DNA of 12,742 nucleotides, taken from contig CAMJAJ010000005.1 of assembly GCA_946403565.1 (NCBI GenBank), positions 1 through 12,742 on the forward strand, given 5' to 3'. Under the pieces are notes generated by a model. That model was given only the letters and a program-made list of their open reading frames with translations, was not told the DNA's origin and searched no databases. This document shows, piece after piece, positions 1-6,477 of this stretch (position 1 is its first letter; each line of letters opens with the position of its first letter). Origin of the DNA: an uncultured Treponema sp. (GTDB lineage: Bacteria > Spirochaetota > Spirochaetia > Treponematales > Treponemataceae). The translations under genes and the position numbers were made by a program.

Positions 1-804
1 GCTCGCCCCGGTCTCGTAGTCCTCGCAGTCCAGATGGTTGCCCTCTATCTGGGTCGCATAGGTCAATATCAGGTCGCCTGTGTGCTTGAGGTTGCCTGCG
101 TTCTCGAAGTCCTTCTTCTTCTGCTCTAGCTTTTCCAGCGCGGCGGTCATCTTGGAATGGCGGGTGCTGTACCACTTTTCCGCCTGGGCCAGGAGGCTTT
201 CCCGCGACAGGGCCGCCGCATGCTGAGAATAGAAGAGGTCCACCTGCTCGTTGAACGGAAGCCCCTGCGCCTCGGGAAGCTCGTCGAAGCTGCGCACGGG
301 GAAGCGCTCCTGGGCGGCGGCAATCTCCTCCTCCGTGGGTATCTTTTCCTCCGGTATGAACGTGCCGCCTGTCACTTCTCCCTTCTTTGGACGGCGGAAC
401 ATGCAGTCGAGGATCTTTCCCTCCGTGTCCGTCACGATGACGTTCGCCGCCCCTGACCAGAGGCGGACGTACATGAAGCAGCGGTCTTTCCAGGTGGAAA
501 GGTCAAACTTGATGATCCGGTCCAGCCCCAGCTGGCGGCATTCGTTGATCCGCATGCCCTTTATGACCGACCGCAGGAACTCGTTGAAGCGGAGCGGCTT
601 GTCGTTCTTGGGTGCCTTGAACCTGCTGCGGTTCATGCGGCATGCGGACGCGCCGGTGCAGATGAGCAGGTTCTCGGTCTTGCCCCTGTTGATTATCCTG
701 AAGGAGAGCGTGCTGTAGCTGGGCTGCACGATTTCCTGAATGAAGGAGCCGGGAAGGTCGAGTTCTTTGATGATGCGGTTTATCTCGTTGCAGTTGAGCG
801 ACAC
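1..804 (-). CDS. NFACT/RqcH-family protein (fibronectin-binding protein A-like), N-terminal part
   Basis: The reading frame runs leftwards from GTG at 804 without a stop to the window edge, giving 268 residues; the C-terminus is missing. The protein opens VSLNCNEINRIIKEL and has the features of an NFACT-N domain (about residues 3-205, including RLWSGAANVIVTDTEGK at 114-130). A charged, helical coiled-coil segment follows (about 200-256), ending in a NLKHTGDLILTYATQIEGN-type stretch comparable to the RLKGELL region of RqcH. Family members bind 60S/50S subunits blocked by a nascent chain and recruit tRNA-Ala for C-terminal tailing; in older annotation they are called fibronectin-binding proteins. 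The GTG start is chosen because a TAG stop lies three codons upstream and the SLN opening is typical. A short AGG lies 5 nt or more before it. It is on the same strand as the APE genes, but separated by 61 nt with its own promoter, so it is probably an unrelated housekeeping neighbour. Confidence 0.85.
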   Translation of the reverse strand, partial: MSLNCNEINRIIKELDLPGSFIQEIVQPSYSTLSFRIINRGKTENLLICTGASACRMNRSRFKAPKNDKPLRFNEFLRSVIKGMRINECRQLGLDRIIKFDLSTWKDRCFMYVRLWSGAANVIVTDTEGKILDCMFRRPKKGEVTGGTFIPEEKIPTEEEIAAAQERFPVRSFDELPEAQGLPFNEQVDLFYSQHAAALSRESLLAQAEKWYSTRHSKMTAALEKLEQKKKDFENAGNLKHTGDLILTYATQIEGNHLDCEDYETGAS

Positions 805-812
805 GGCAACCT

Positions 813-841
813 ATTTTAATGATTTCGCGCGTCTTTTTCAA
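813..841 (-). promoter_or_regulatory. Sigma70-like promoter of the NFACT/RqcH-like gene
   Basis: Reading the minus strand, TTGAAA (841-836, 5 of 6 matches to the -35 consensus) is followed after exactly 17 nt by TAAAAT (818-813, 5 of 6 matches to the -10 consensus). Transcription would be expected to start near 805-807, almost on the GTG start codon at 804, so the mRNA would have little or no 5' leader. The promoter lies entirely in the gap between the acyltransferase stop and the NFACT start, which supports separate transcription of the NFACT gene. Sequence match only. Confidence 0.6.
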
Positions 842-865
842 TTGCCTGCCGGCGCGCGGGGGAAG

Positions 866-1702
866 TCAGATGATTGCGCCATCGCGGGCCAGCGCCTCGC
901 CCGCCAGTATCTCGTGCATCTTCTCCGTCATCCGGCGGGTCGCGATCTGCGGCGGCAGGGCCGCATAGTCCGCGGTGTGGATGGGGGACAGGAGGCGGAT
1001 GTCGTAGCGGTAGACGTCCTCCCGGTTGTATGAGAAGAGGGGGTCGTGCTTACCCAGCCCGTACTTGTCGTTTCCTCCGATGTACAGGGGCTGTATGTCG
1101 GCCCCGGTGTCATACGCGATGTGGGCGGCCCCGCGTTTGAAGGGGTTGGTGCCGTGCCGGGGGGTGCGTGTCCCCTCCGGGAATATGATGATGTTGGCCC
1201 CTTCCGAAAGCGACTGCCTGCAGTGGTCGCGCATCTGCTCGTAGCCCTTGTCGTTCACCATGTACAGCTGCCTGATGACCCATGCCAGCGGGGACCTGGT
1301 GAGGGTGCCCCGCACTATGCAGTCGGCGTTCGGGATGAGCGAGATGAGGAATACTACGTCCAGCTTGGAAGGATGGTTCGCCACCACGACCTTGGACTCC
1401 ATGCGGCGGAAGGCCTCCCGGTCGCCCGCGTCAAGCCGTATGCCTCCGAACAGCTGCAGGGCCGCCACGAAGACGCGGAAGGAGTTGGACGCGATGGCCC
1501 GCGCCGTCTTCTTGAACCGTATGGCGGGGTGCAGGAAGAGCCGCATCGGGGGCAGCATGAGCAGGCCGAAGACAAGGCCCCCCAGTCCGAAGAAGAATAT
1601 CGCCATGATCTTCACGATACAGCGGTATGCATACAGGATGCGGTTTTTGGGAGGCGGCAGGTCGTCCGCGCTGTAGCGCCAGTCCTGGTCGTGCGTGTCC
1701 AC
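866..1702 (-). CDS. PlsC-type 1-acyl-sn-glycerol-3-phosphate acyltransferase-like protein, ApeD-like
   Basis: This 278-residue protein belongs to the PlsC/LPLAT acyltransferase family. A hydrophobic segment lies at about residues 31-50. The HX4D motif is HPSKLD (H110, D115) and the acceptor-site motif is FPEGTR (174-179). Such enzymes transfer an acyl group from an ACP or CoA thioester to a lysophospholipid or similar acceptor at the inner membrane. APE clusters contain a separate acyltransferase of this kind, thought to help attach the polyene to its lipid anchor; that role is inferred here. The start is GTG at 1702, 2 nt after the TAG stop of the upstream ketosynthase-like gene, with a GGGAGG ribosome site about 8 nt before it. 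It is the last gene of the three-gene minus-strand operon. The acceptor cannot be told from the sequence. Confidence 0.85.
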   Translation of the reverse strand: MDTHDQDWRYSADDLPPPKNRILYAYRCIVKIMAIFFFGLGGLVFGLLMLPPMRLFLHPAIRFKKTARAIASNSFRVFVAALQLFGGIRLDAGDREAFRRMESKVVVANHPSKLDVVFLISLIPNADCIVRGTLTRSPLAWVIRQLYMVNDKGYEQMRDHCRQSLSEGANIIIFPEGTRTPRHGTNPFKRGAAHIAYDTGADIQPLYIGGNDKYGLGKHDPLFSYNREDVYRYDIRLLSPIHTADYAALPPQIATRRMTEKMHEILAGEALARDGAII

Positions 1703-1704
1703 GG

Positions 1705-2382
1705 CTATGCCTCCCTGATGAGGGCCTTCAGGAACGAGGCGGGCGACTTGCCCCGCGCGCTGCTAAGCTGGACGGGGATACGGCAGCTGTCCGAGGCCGC
1801 TGCCGAGGCCACGCATGCAAAGGCGAGGGGGCCTTCTTCCTGTGCCGCCGCCGGGCTGACGGTCCGGTATTCCTCCGGGATGAGCTCGTCCCCGTACACC
1901 AGCAGGATCCTGTCTGCGCCCCCGCCGAGGACAGGGGACAGGGCGGTGACCAGCCCGTCATAGAAGCTGCCGCCTGCGGGAAAGATTGCCGAATAGCCGC
2001 TCTTAAGGCCGCACGCTATGGCGGCGAGCGCGATGGGGGCGTTGAACACGGAGAGGGAGAAGGCCGCGGGCAGCACAGTCTGCTCGCTTATGAGGGTCCT
2101 GTCCACCGAAAGCTGCCGGGCGACTTCCCCCCGCAGGGATATGAAGGACTGCTTGATGTCCCCGCAGCCGGTCTGCGTAAGCGCGTCGTGCACCACCTGG
2201 ATGGTCATGCGGCTCAGCTGGCTGAGCCTCCTGCGGAAGAGGGGAGGGGTGAAGGACAGCGATGGCGCGGCGGTGCTCCGCTCTGTCTGCGCCGTGCCGC
2301 CTGCCCAGCTGAGCCAGCTGTCCCTGCCTTCCAGGCCGGGTGCCCAGCAGGCGGGGCTTGAACAGAAAATCTGGACGTCCAT
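1705..2382 (-). CDS. Short beta-ketoacyl synthase-like protein, chain-length-factor type (ApeC-like)
   Basis: The 225-residue product resembles the short N-terminal ketoacyl-synthase-like family (Pfam Ketoacyl-synt_2) found in every APE cluster. The nucleophile-elbow region reads AAFSLSVFNAPIALAAI (about 107-123): no cysteine stands where a working ketosynthase has one. Full ketosynthases have about 400 residues, so this protein also lacks the C-terminal half with the two catalytic histidines. In the E. coli APE system the ApeC homologue pairs with the ketosynthase ApeO as a chain-length factor; by analogy its partner would be the ketosynthase beginning at 12240. It starts at ATG 2382, with AAGGTGG overlapping the stop codon of the methyltransferase gene 9 nt upstream, and ends 2 nt before the acyltransferase start. 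The family is fairly sure; the pairing is inferred. Confidence 0.8.
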   Translation of the reverse strand: MDVQIFCSSPACWAPGLEGRDSWLSWAGGTAQTERSTAAPSLSFTPPLFRRRLSQLSRMTIQVVHDALTQTGCGDIKQSFISLRGEVARQLSVDRTLISEQTVLPAAFSLSVFNAPIALAAIACGLKSGYSAIFPAGGSFYDGLVTALSPVLGGGADRILLVYGDELIPEEYRTVSPAAAQEEGPLAFACVASAAASDSCRIPVQLSSARGKSPASFLKALIREA

Positions 2383-2391
2383 GCTGCCACC

Positions 2392-3528
2392 TTACGACGC
2401 GGACCTGCGGAAGTCCAGCAGGGAATAGCTGTTGGAGCCGAGGTTGTGGTGGGCCGTCCTGAGGGTGAAGCCCGCGGCCTCCACCGCCTGCACCAGTTCC
2501 CCGTAGCGGTACATCTTGCTGTTGCCGTTCGCCATGCAGGTGAAGTAGAGCGAGGTGGCCTGGAGGGAGTATGCGTTGCCCGTGAAGCGCTGCTGGTCCC
2601 ACAGGGGCTCCAGCACGTAGACGTCCGTATCCGGCCCCGCGTACTCGTGCACCTTCCTGAGGATCTTGGTCACCTGGTGCAGGGAGAAGCAGTCCAGGAA
2701 CTGGCTCATCCACACCGCGTCGGGGGCGGCGGGGAGGGCGGTCTCGGCCGAAAGGATGTTGCCCGAGACCGTCGAAATCCGGTCGGACAGGCCCGCCTTC
2801 CTGGCGGTCTCCTCCGCGACCTGGGTCTGGCCGGGCAGGTCCACGATGGTGACCTTCACGTGCGGGTCATAGCGGCAGCATGCCAGCGCCCACTTGGCCG
2901 TGTTGCCTCCGATGTCCACGATGTGCCGGGGCCGGGAGGCGAAGACGATGGGCAGGGCCGAAGGAAAGGCTATGTCGGAATAGAAGTGGTCGAAGGCGAA
3001 CCAGGACTGCTTTGCCCGGTCCGGCAGGGTGGAGAGCGCCTCGTATATGGTGGTCCACTGGCTGCCGAAGACCTTGAGCCCCTCCGCCTTTCCGGTCCGT
3101 ACCGACTCGCAGAGGTCGTAGGCCCCCTTGTAGCAGACGTCGTTCACGAAGTTGAAGTTCACGCGGGTGAGCTCGTCCTCCAGCAGCATCCAGCCGGTCT
3201 TGCCCAGGACGAGCAGCTCGCCGTCCGCGCTGGCGGGGCCGTAGCGGAGGATCCCCATGCCCAGGGCCACTTCGCACAGGACGGCCGCCCCGTAGGTCGA
3301 GATGCCTGTCTTCTCCGCGATGGCCGCCGTGCTTATGCCGCCGTCCCCAGCCTCCTCGATGACCCTCAGCACGCCCAGCTCCAGCATGGCCCGTACGGCC
3401 TGGAAGGTGAGGGGCGAGAAGGCTATCTTCTGCGCCTCGAACTTGGCGTCTACGGCGCGGATCCTGTCTTCCCTGTATGACTCTGATGTAAAGTATGCAC
3501 TGTCCATAGGCGGCGTATATGCTAGCAT
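2392..3528 (-). CDS. SAM-dependent O-methyltransferase (Methyltransf_2-like), ApeB-like
   Basis: The 378-residue protein has the two-part build of small-molecule O-methyltransferases. An N-terminal winged-helix/dimerisation region (about 30-120) has a helix-turn-helix-like AAIAEKTGISTYGAAVL. A Rossmann-fold C-terminal domain carries the SAM-binding motif I VDIGGNTAKW (204-213), and an acidic residue ends the next strand (VTIVD, D230). YVLEP (304-308) and a late NGNSKMYRYGEL segment also fit. In APE clusters a methyltransferase modifies the aromatic head of the polyene; the target position here is unknown. It is the first gene of the leftward operon, facing the ACP genes across a 77-nt promoter region. 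Two starts are possible. ATG at 3528 has AGGGGG 4 nt upstream and was chosen. ATG at 3507 removes seven residues and would fit the candidate promoter at 3519-3547 better. Confidence 0.8.
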   Translation of the reverse strand: MLAYTPPMDSAYFTSESYREDRIRAVDAKFEAQKIAFSPLTFQAVRAMLELGVLRVIEEAGDGGISTAAIAEKTGISTYGAAVLCEVALGMGILRYGPASADGELLVLGKTGWMLLEDELTRVNFNFVNDVCYKGAYDLCESVRTGKAEGLKVFGSQWTTIYEALSTLPDRAKQSWFAFDHFYSDIAFPSALPIVFASRPRHIVDIGGNTAKWALACCRYDPHVKVTIVDLPGQTQVAEETARKAGLSDRISTVSGNILSAETALPAAPDAVWMSQFLDCFSLHQVTKILRKVHEYAGPDTDVYVLEPLWDQQRFTGNAYSLQATSLYFTCMANGNSKMYRYGELVQAVEAAGFTLRTAHHNLGSNSYSLLDFRRSAS

Positions 3529-3529
3529 A
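3518..3529. repeat. 12-bp perfect palindrome TATGCTAGCATA in the divergent promoter region
   Basis: TATGCTAGCATA is its own reverse complement. It overlaps the 3528 start codon of the methyltransferase gene and the -10 element of the candidate leftward promoter. A related inverted pair, GTATATGC at 3515-3522 and GCATATAC at 3568-3575, spans both promoters. This would suit an operator for a dimeric regulator, but no regulator gene is in the window and the function is a guess. Confidence 0.4.
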
Positions 3530-3547
3530 CCGCCCCCTTTTTTGCAA
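3519..3547 (-). promoter_or_regulatory. Candidate leftward promoter for the methyltransferase-CLF-acyltransferase operon
   Basis: On the minus strand, TTGCAA (3547-3542) is followed after 17 nt by TAGCAT (3524-3519), and TGC directly before the hexamer makes an extended -10. Transcription would start near 3512, inside the first codons of the longer methyltransferase reading and about 5 nt before the second ATG (3507). Both hexamers match only four of six consensus bases, so the call is tentative. Confidence 0.4.
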
Positions 3548-3552
3548 CCGTA

Positions 3553-3581
3553 TTGACTTTTGGGTAGGCATATACTAAAGT
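3553..3581 (+). promoter_or_regulatory. Candidate rightward promoter for the ACP-to-ketosynthase operon
   Basis: TTGACT (3553-3558, 5 of 6 consensus matches) and TAAAGT (3576-3581, 4 of 6) are separated by 17 nt. Transcription would start near 3588, leaving a short leader with the ribosome site AGAGGT (3595-3600) 5 nt before the first ACP start codon. Its -35 element lies only 5 bp from the -35 of the opposite candidate promoter. Confidence 0.5.
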
Positions 3582-3605
3582 AGAGCTTAAAAGCAGAGGT
3601 AATAT

Positions 3606-3881
3606 ATGGAAGAGAATCTGAAGCTGCGGATAAAGGAGGTCATCATTTCCTCCCTGGAGCTTGAGGACATACGGCCTGACGACATAGACGACGCGGCCCC
3701 CCTTTTCGGTTCGGGGCTCGGTCTGGATTCAATCGATGCCCTGGAGCTCGGGGTCGCCCTTAAGAAGAGCTTCGGCGTGAAGTTTTCCTCGGAGAGCGAG
3801 GAGAACAAGGACCATTTTGCGTCGGTGGATGCGCTTGCGGCCTACATCGACGCCCAACGGCAGGCAGGGGGTGCGGAATGA
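3606..3881 (+). CDS. Acyl carrier protein 1 (ApeE-like)
   Basis: This 91-residue acidic protein is an acyl carrier protein. The phosphopantetheine attachment site is S42 in GLGLDSIDALELGVAL, and the usual four-helix ACP pattern surrounds it. A PPTase must add the prosthetic group; none is seen in the window. APE clusters encode two ACPs, one or both of which carry the growing polyene thioester. ATG at 3606 follows a good ribosome site, AGAGGT, at 5 nt. It is the first gene of the rightward operon and overlaps the second ACP gene by 4 nt (ATGA), which suggests translational coupling. The C-terminal tail (after about residue 80) is rich in Q, G and A and probably unstructured. Confidence 0.93.
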   Translation: MEENLKLRIKEVIISSLELEDIRPDDIDDAAPLFGSGLGLDSIDALELGVALKKSFGVKFSSESEENKDHFASVDALAAYIDAQRQAGGAE

Positions 3882-4126
3882 CGAAGGATGAGCTGTATAC
3901 GAAGGTGACGGACATACTTGTCGGGGAATTCGAGATTCCTGCGGACAAGATTGCGCCCCAGACCCTCCTCGTGGACGACCTGGACCTGGACTCCATCGAC
4001 TTCGTGGATATGATCAGCAAGGTGCGCGAGTTCATACCGGGCAAGCTGAATCCAGAATCCTTCAAGACGGTAAGGACGATCCAGGATATTGTCGATGCCC
4101 TCTATCCCTACACGCAGGCGCAGTGA
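3878..4126 (+). CDS. Acyl carrier protein 2 (ApeF-like)
   Basis: The 82-residue product is a second acyl carrier protein, with attachment serine S39 in VDDLDLDSIDFVDMISKV. It is clearly diverged from the ACP encoded just upstream (GLGLDSID against DLDLDSID), so the two probably have different partners, for example starter loading and chain extension. This division of labour is inferred. ATG at 3878 sits in an ATGA overlap with the previous stop. The 3' end overlaps the start of the next gene by 32 nt. Confidence 0.93.
   Translation: MTKDELYTKVTDILVGEFEIPADKIAPQTLLVDDLDLDSIDFVDMISKVREFIPGKLNPESFKTVRTIQDIVDALYPYTQAQ
4083..4086 (+). promoter_or_regulatory. Ribosome site choosing ATG 4095 for the fusion gene
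   Basis: AGGA lies 8 nt before ATG 4095, inside the second ACP gene. The TTG at 4089 in the same frame would be only 2 nt from it, so the ATG is the better start. Confidence 0.5.
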
Positions 4127-6101
4127 GAAAGGGCGGAACGTTCTGCTCGTAGCCCTTGCAGTCCTGTATCCGGTCCTCATATTTGTCCTGCTCGTGCTGC
4201 TCCGGCTGCCGGTGAGGATTATCTCGCTGTGCGTCATGCTGCTGGCGTCGGCGCTTTTCATCGGTGCGGGCGGCAGGCGGAAACTGGACTGGAGGCCCCT
4301 GGCCTCGTCCGCCCTGCTGATTGCCGTGGGGCTGGCATGCTTTTTGACCAACAGGCTGCTGTTCCTGAAGATGTATCCTGTCGCCGTGAGCACCGTCATG
4401 CTCGCGGTCTTTTCGCTCAGCTTCATCTTCCCTCCCACGGTCATCTTCCGCTTTGCCTGCCTTGCGGACAAAAGCATACGGGGCTCCATCGCGGAGGGCA
4501 GGATCGAGGCCTACTGCCGCAAGGTGTGCGCGGTCTGGTGCCTCTTCTTCATATGCAACGGGACGGTGGCGGCGTATACCGCCATCTTCTGCAGCGACAG
4601 GGTGTGGTCGGTCTACAACGGGGGCATTTCCTATGTGCTCATGGGGATGCTCTTCGCCATAGAATATGGTATTCGTAAGCAGGTGGATAAAAAGATGCCA
4701 AAGGTGCATTTCATTTCGAAATTCAAGGCCGACTCCCGCCCCGACGGGCACGTGCTGTGCTACGAGGGCAGGTGGTCGTCAGGCCCGTACAAGACCTGGC
4801 GGGATTTCCTTTCGGACACGGCAAAGATGCGGGCGGCCATAGGGCAGAAGGATGCGAAGGGCTGGATCCTGCACTGCGAGGACTACTGGTACTTCCTGGT
4901 GACCTTCGTCGCCCTGCTCCAGTGCAGGAAGACGGTCATGCTGACGCAGAACATCTCCGAATCCTTCCTGGCCGAGATAGCGGGGGAGGCCACGGTGTTC
5001 CTCACCGACCAGGAGTCGGCCCCGGAGTCCGCAGGCCCCCTTTTCATCCCGAGGCTGCTGGCGGAGCTGCCCGAGCCGTCCGAGCAGGAGCTCCGCAGCG
5101 CGCCGGAGTTTGCCGCGGAGGACACGGACATCCGCATGTACACGTCCGGGAGCACCGGCAAGGCCAAGGCCGTACGGCAGCGCATGGCGGAATTCGAGCA
5201 GGACAACGCGTTCATCATCTCCAAATGGGGGGAGGAGTTCCTGTCCAGGAAGCTCGTGACCACCGTGAGCCAGCACCATATCTACGGCTTCCTTTTCGGA
5301 ATAAGCCTGCCGTTCGCGCTCGGCGTTCCCTTCCGCCGCAAGCGGATCGAGTACCCGGAGGAATTCGAGGCCCTGGATGACGAGCGCTACATGGTGATCG
5401 CCACGCCTGCCTTCCTCAAGCGCACGGTGGAGCTGGAAAGTTCCCTCCCCATGAAGGACTGCTTCATCTTTACGAGCGGGGGCGTCCTGACCCCGGAGCT
5501 TGCGCAGCGGACGGACTCCCTCTTCGGCTTCTGGCCGATGGAGGTGTACGGCTCCACCGAGACGAGCGGCATAGCCTGGCGGCAGTCGCGGGCCGGCCTG
5601 GAGTGGACGCCGTTCGACAACGCGAAGATATGGAAGAACGAGGAAGGCTGCCTCGTCATCGTTTCCCCCTACATAAAGGATCCTGCGGGCTTTGCCACGA
5701 ATGACCTGGTGGACCTGCTGGATGACGGCCGTTTCCTGCTCAAGGGCAGGTCGGATTCCATCGTCAAGATCGAGGAGAAGCGGATAAGCCTGACCGAGGT
5801 GGAGGACCGCCTGCTCCAGAGCGGGCTTGTCCAGGATGTAAAGGTCATCGCGCTGGAGGACAGGCGGCAGTACCTTGCGGCGGCACTCGTGCTGAATGCC
5901 CAGGGCCGGGAGCGCTTTGCCGGACAGAAGAAGCTGGTCCTGAACACCTTCTTCCATGACTACCTGATGAAGTATTTCGAGAACGTCGTCATTCCCAAGA
6001 AGTGGCGCTTTGAAGACAGCCTGCCTGTGGACGTGCAGGGCAAGAAGCACAGGGAGGACATAGCCGCCCTGTTTGCAAGGACGGGACGCGGCGATGAATG
6101 A
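4095..6101 (+). CDS. Fusion of COG4648-type membrane protein (ApeG-like) and AMP-forming acyl-ACP ligase (ApeH-like)
   Basis: One continuous frame encodes 668 residues. Residues about 15-185 form a polytopic membrane domain with five to six hydrophobic segments (from NVLLVALAVLYPVLIFVLLV onward) and resemble the separate COG4648 membrane protein of APE clusters. Residues about 200-660 are an adenylate-forming enzyme of the acyl-CoA synthetase/AMP-ligase type: phosphate-binding loop YTSGSTGKAK (349-358), YGSTETSG (485-492), DLVDLLDDGRFLLKGRSDSIVK, and catalytic lysine K650 in VDVQGKKHRED. The ligase should activate an aromatic acid and load it onto an ACP. In E. coli and other APE clusters I recall two separate genes. 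ATG 4095 is chosen for its AGGA ribosome site at 8 nt. It overlaps the ACP gene by 32 nt and the dehydratase gene by 8 nt. The fusion would hold the loading step at the inner membrane. Confidence 0.88.
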   Translation: MPSIPTRRRSEKGRNVLLVALAVLYPVLIFVLLVLLRLPVRIISLCVMLLASALFIGAGGRRKLDWRPLASSALLIAVGLACFLTNRLLFLKMYPVAVSTVMLAVFSLSFIFPPTVIFRFACLADKSIRGSIAEGRIEAYCRKVCAVWCLFFICNGTVAAYTAIFCSDRVWSVYNGGISYVLMGMLFAIEYGIRKQVDKKMPKVHFISKFKADSRPDGHVLCYEGRWSSGPYKTWRDFLSDTAKMRAAIGQKDAKGWILHCEDYWYFLVTFVALLQCRKTVMLTQNISESFLAEIAGEATVFLTDQESAPESAGPLFIPRLLAELPEPSEQELRSAPEFAAEDTDIRMYTSGSTGKAKAVRQRMAEFEQDNAFIISKWGEEFLSRKLVTTVSQHHIYGFLFGISLPFALGVPFRRKRIEYPEEFEALDDERYMVIATPAFLKRTVELESSLPMKDCFIFTSGGVLTPELAQRTDSLFGFWPMEVYGSTETSGIAWRQSRAGLEWTPFDNAKIWKNEEGCLVIVSPYIKDPAGFATNDLVDLLDDGRFLLKGRSDSIVKIEEKRISLTEVEDRLLQSGLVQDVKVIALEDRRQYLAAALVLNAQGRERFAGQKKLVLNTFFHDYLMKYFENVVIPKKWRFEDSLPVDVQGKKHREDIAALFARTGRGDE

Positions 6102-6477
6102 GCACGGCATACGGAACGAGCGCGTCATATCCCGCGGCGACGCGAGCGTGGAGCTGGAGCTGGACATCCCCGCGGACAGCGACTTCTTTGACGGCCATTT
6201 TCCCCAGTACCGGCTGCTTCCGGCGGTGGGCCAGTTTGCGCTCATCGCCCGCTTTGCCCGGAAGTACTTCGGCATAGAAAGCTTCATCCCGAAGATCCGC
6301 CGGATGAAATTCTCCTCCCCGATCCTGCCCGGTTCGACGGTGCTCCTCTCCCTGCAGCTGGACAAAGGGAAGCAGGCCGTTTCCTTTAGCCTGCTGGACG
6401 CAGGAAACCGGGAAAAGGTCCATTCGACGGGGGCCTTCTCCGTCGTCCTGCCGCCAGATGAGGGGCCCGGCCTGTGA
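6094..6477 (+). CDS. Hot-dog-fold 3-hydroxyacyl-ACP dehydratase (ApeI-like)
   Basis: The 127-residue protein has the FabA/FabZ hot-dog pattern: DFFDGHFPQYRLLPAVGQFAL (about 29-49), with the catalytic histidine in GHFP and a central helix. FKVNF-like strands (KIRRMKFSSPILPGSTVLLSLQL) follow. It should remove water from the 3-hydroxyacyl-ACP intermediate in each elongation round to make a conjugated double bond. In the E. coli system ApeI works as a heterodimer with a second dehydratase, ApeP, which is not in this window. ATG at 6094 overlaps the ligase stop by 8 nt; a longer TTG start at 6073 is possible but less likely. Its stop overlaps the next start (GTGA). Confidence 0.88.
   Translation: MNEHGIRNERVISRGDASVELELDIPADSDFFDGHFPQYRLLPAVGQFALIARFARKYFGIESFIPKIRRMKFSSPILPGSTVLLSLQLDKGKQAVSFSLLDAGNREKVHSTGAFSVVLPPDEGPGL

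Noticed and set aside
157..718. Plus-strand open frames of about 99 and 155 codons near the left edge
   Set aside because: They lie opposite the minus-strand NFACT/RqcH-like gene, whose translation matches a known family; their own products look like random GC-rich translation.
820..865. CGCGCG-containing inverted repeat between the acyltransferase and NFACT genes, possible terminator
   Set aside because: The stem is only about 6 bp with a loop near 20 nt, and no T-run follows on the minus strand; the sequence is better explained as the NFACT promoter spacer.
1625..1634. Palindrome GTATGCATAC resembling the divergent-region motif
   Set aside because: It lies inside the acyltransferase coding sequence and a 10-bp palindrome is expected by chance in a window this size.
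1046..3480. Long plus-strand frames opposite the acyltransferase, chain-length factor and methyltransferase genes
   Set aside because: The minus-strand products have PlsC and SAM-binding motifs, correct ribosome sites and operon spacing; the plus-strand frames do not.
3571..3576. TATACT as the -10 of the rightward promoter
   Set aside because: It would be only 12 nt from TTGACT, too short a spacer; TAAAGT at 17 nt fits better.
6073..6093. Longer TTG start for the dehydratase
   Set aside because: The ATG at 6094 gives a usual short overlap with the ligase gene and a normal family length; the extension adds only seven residues without support.
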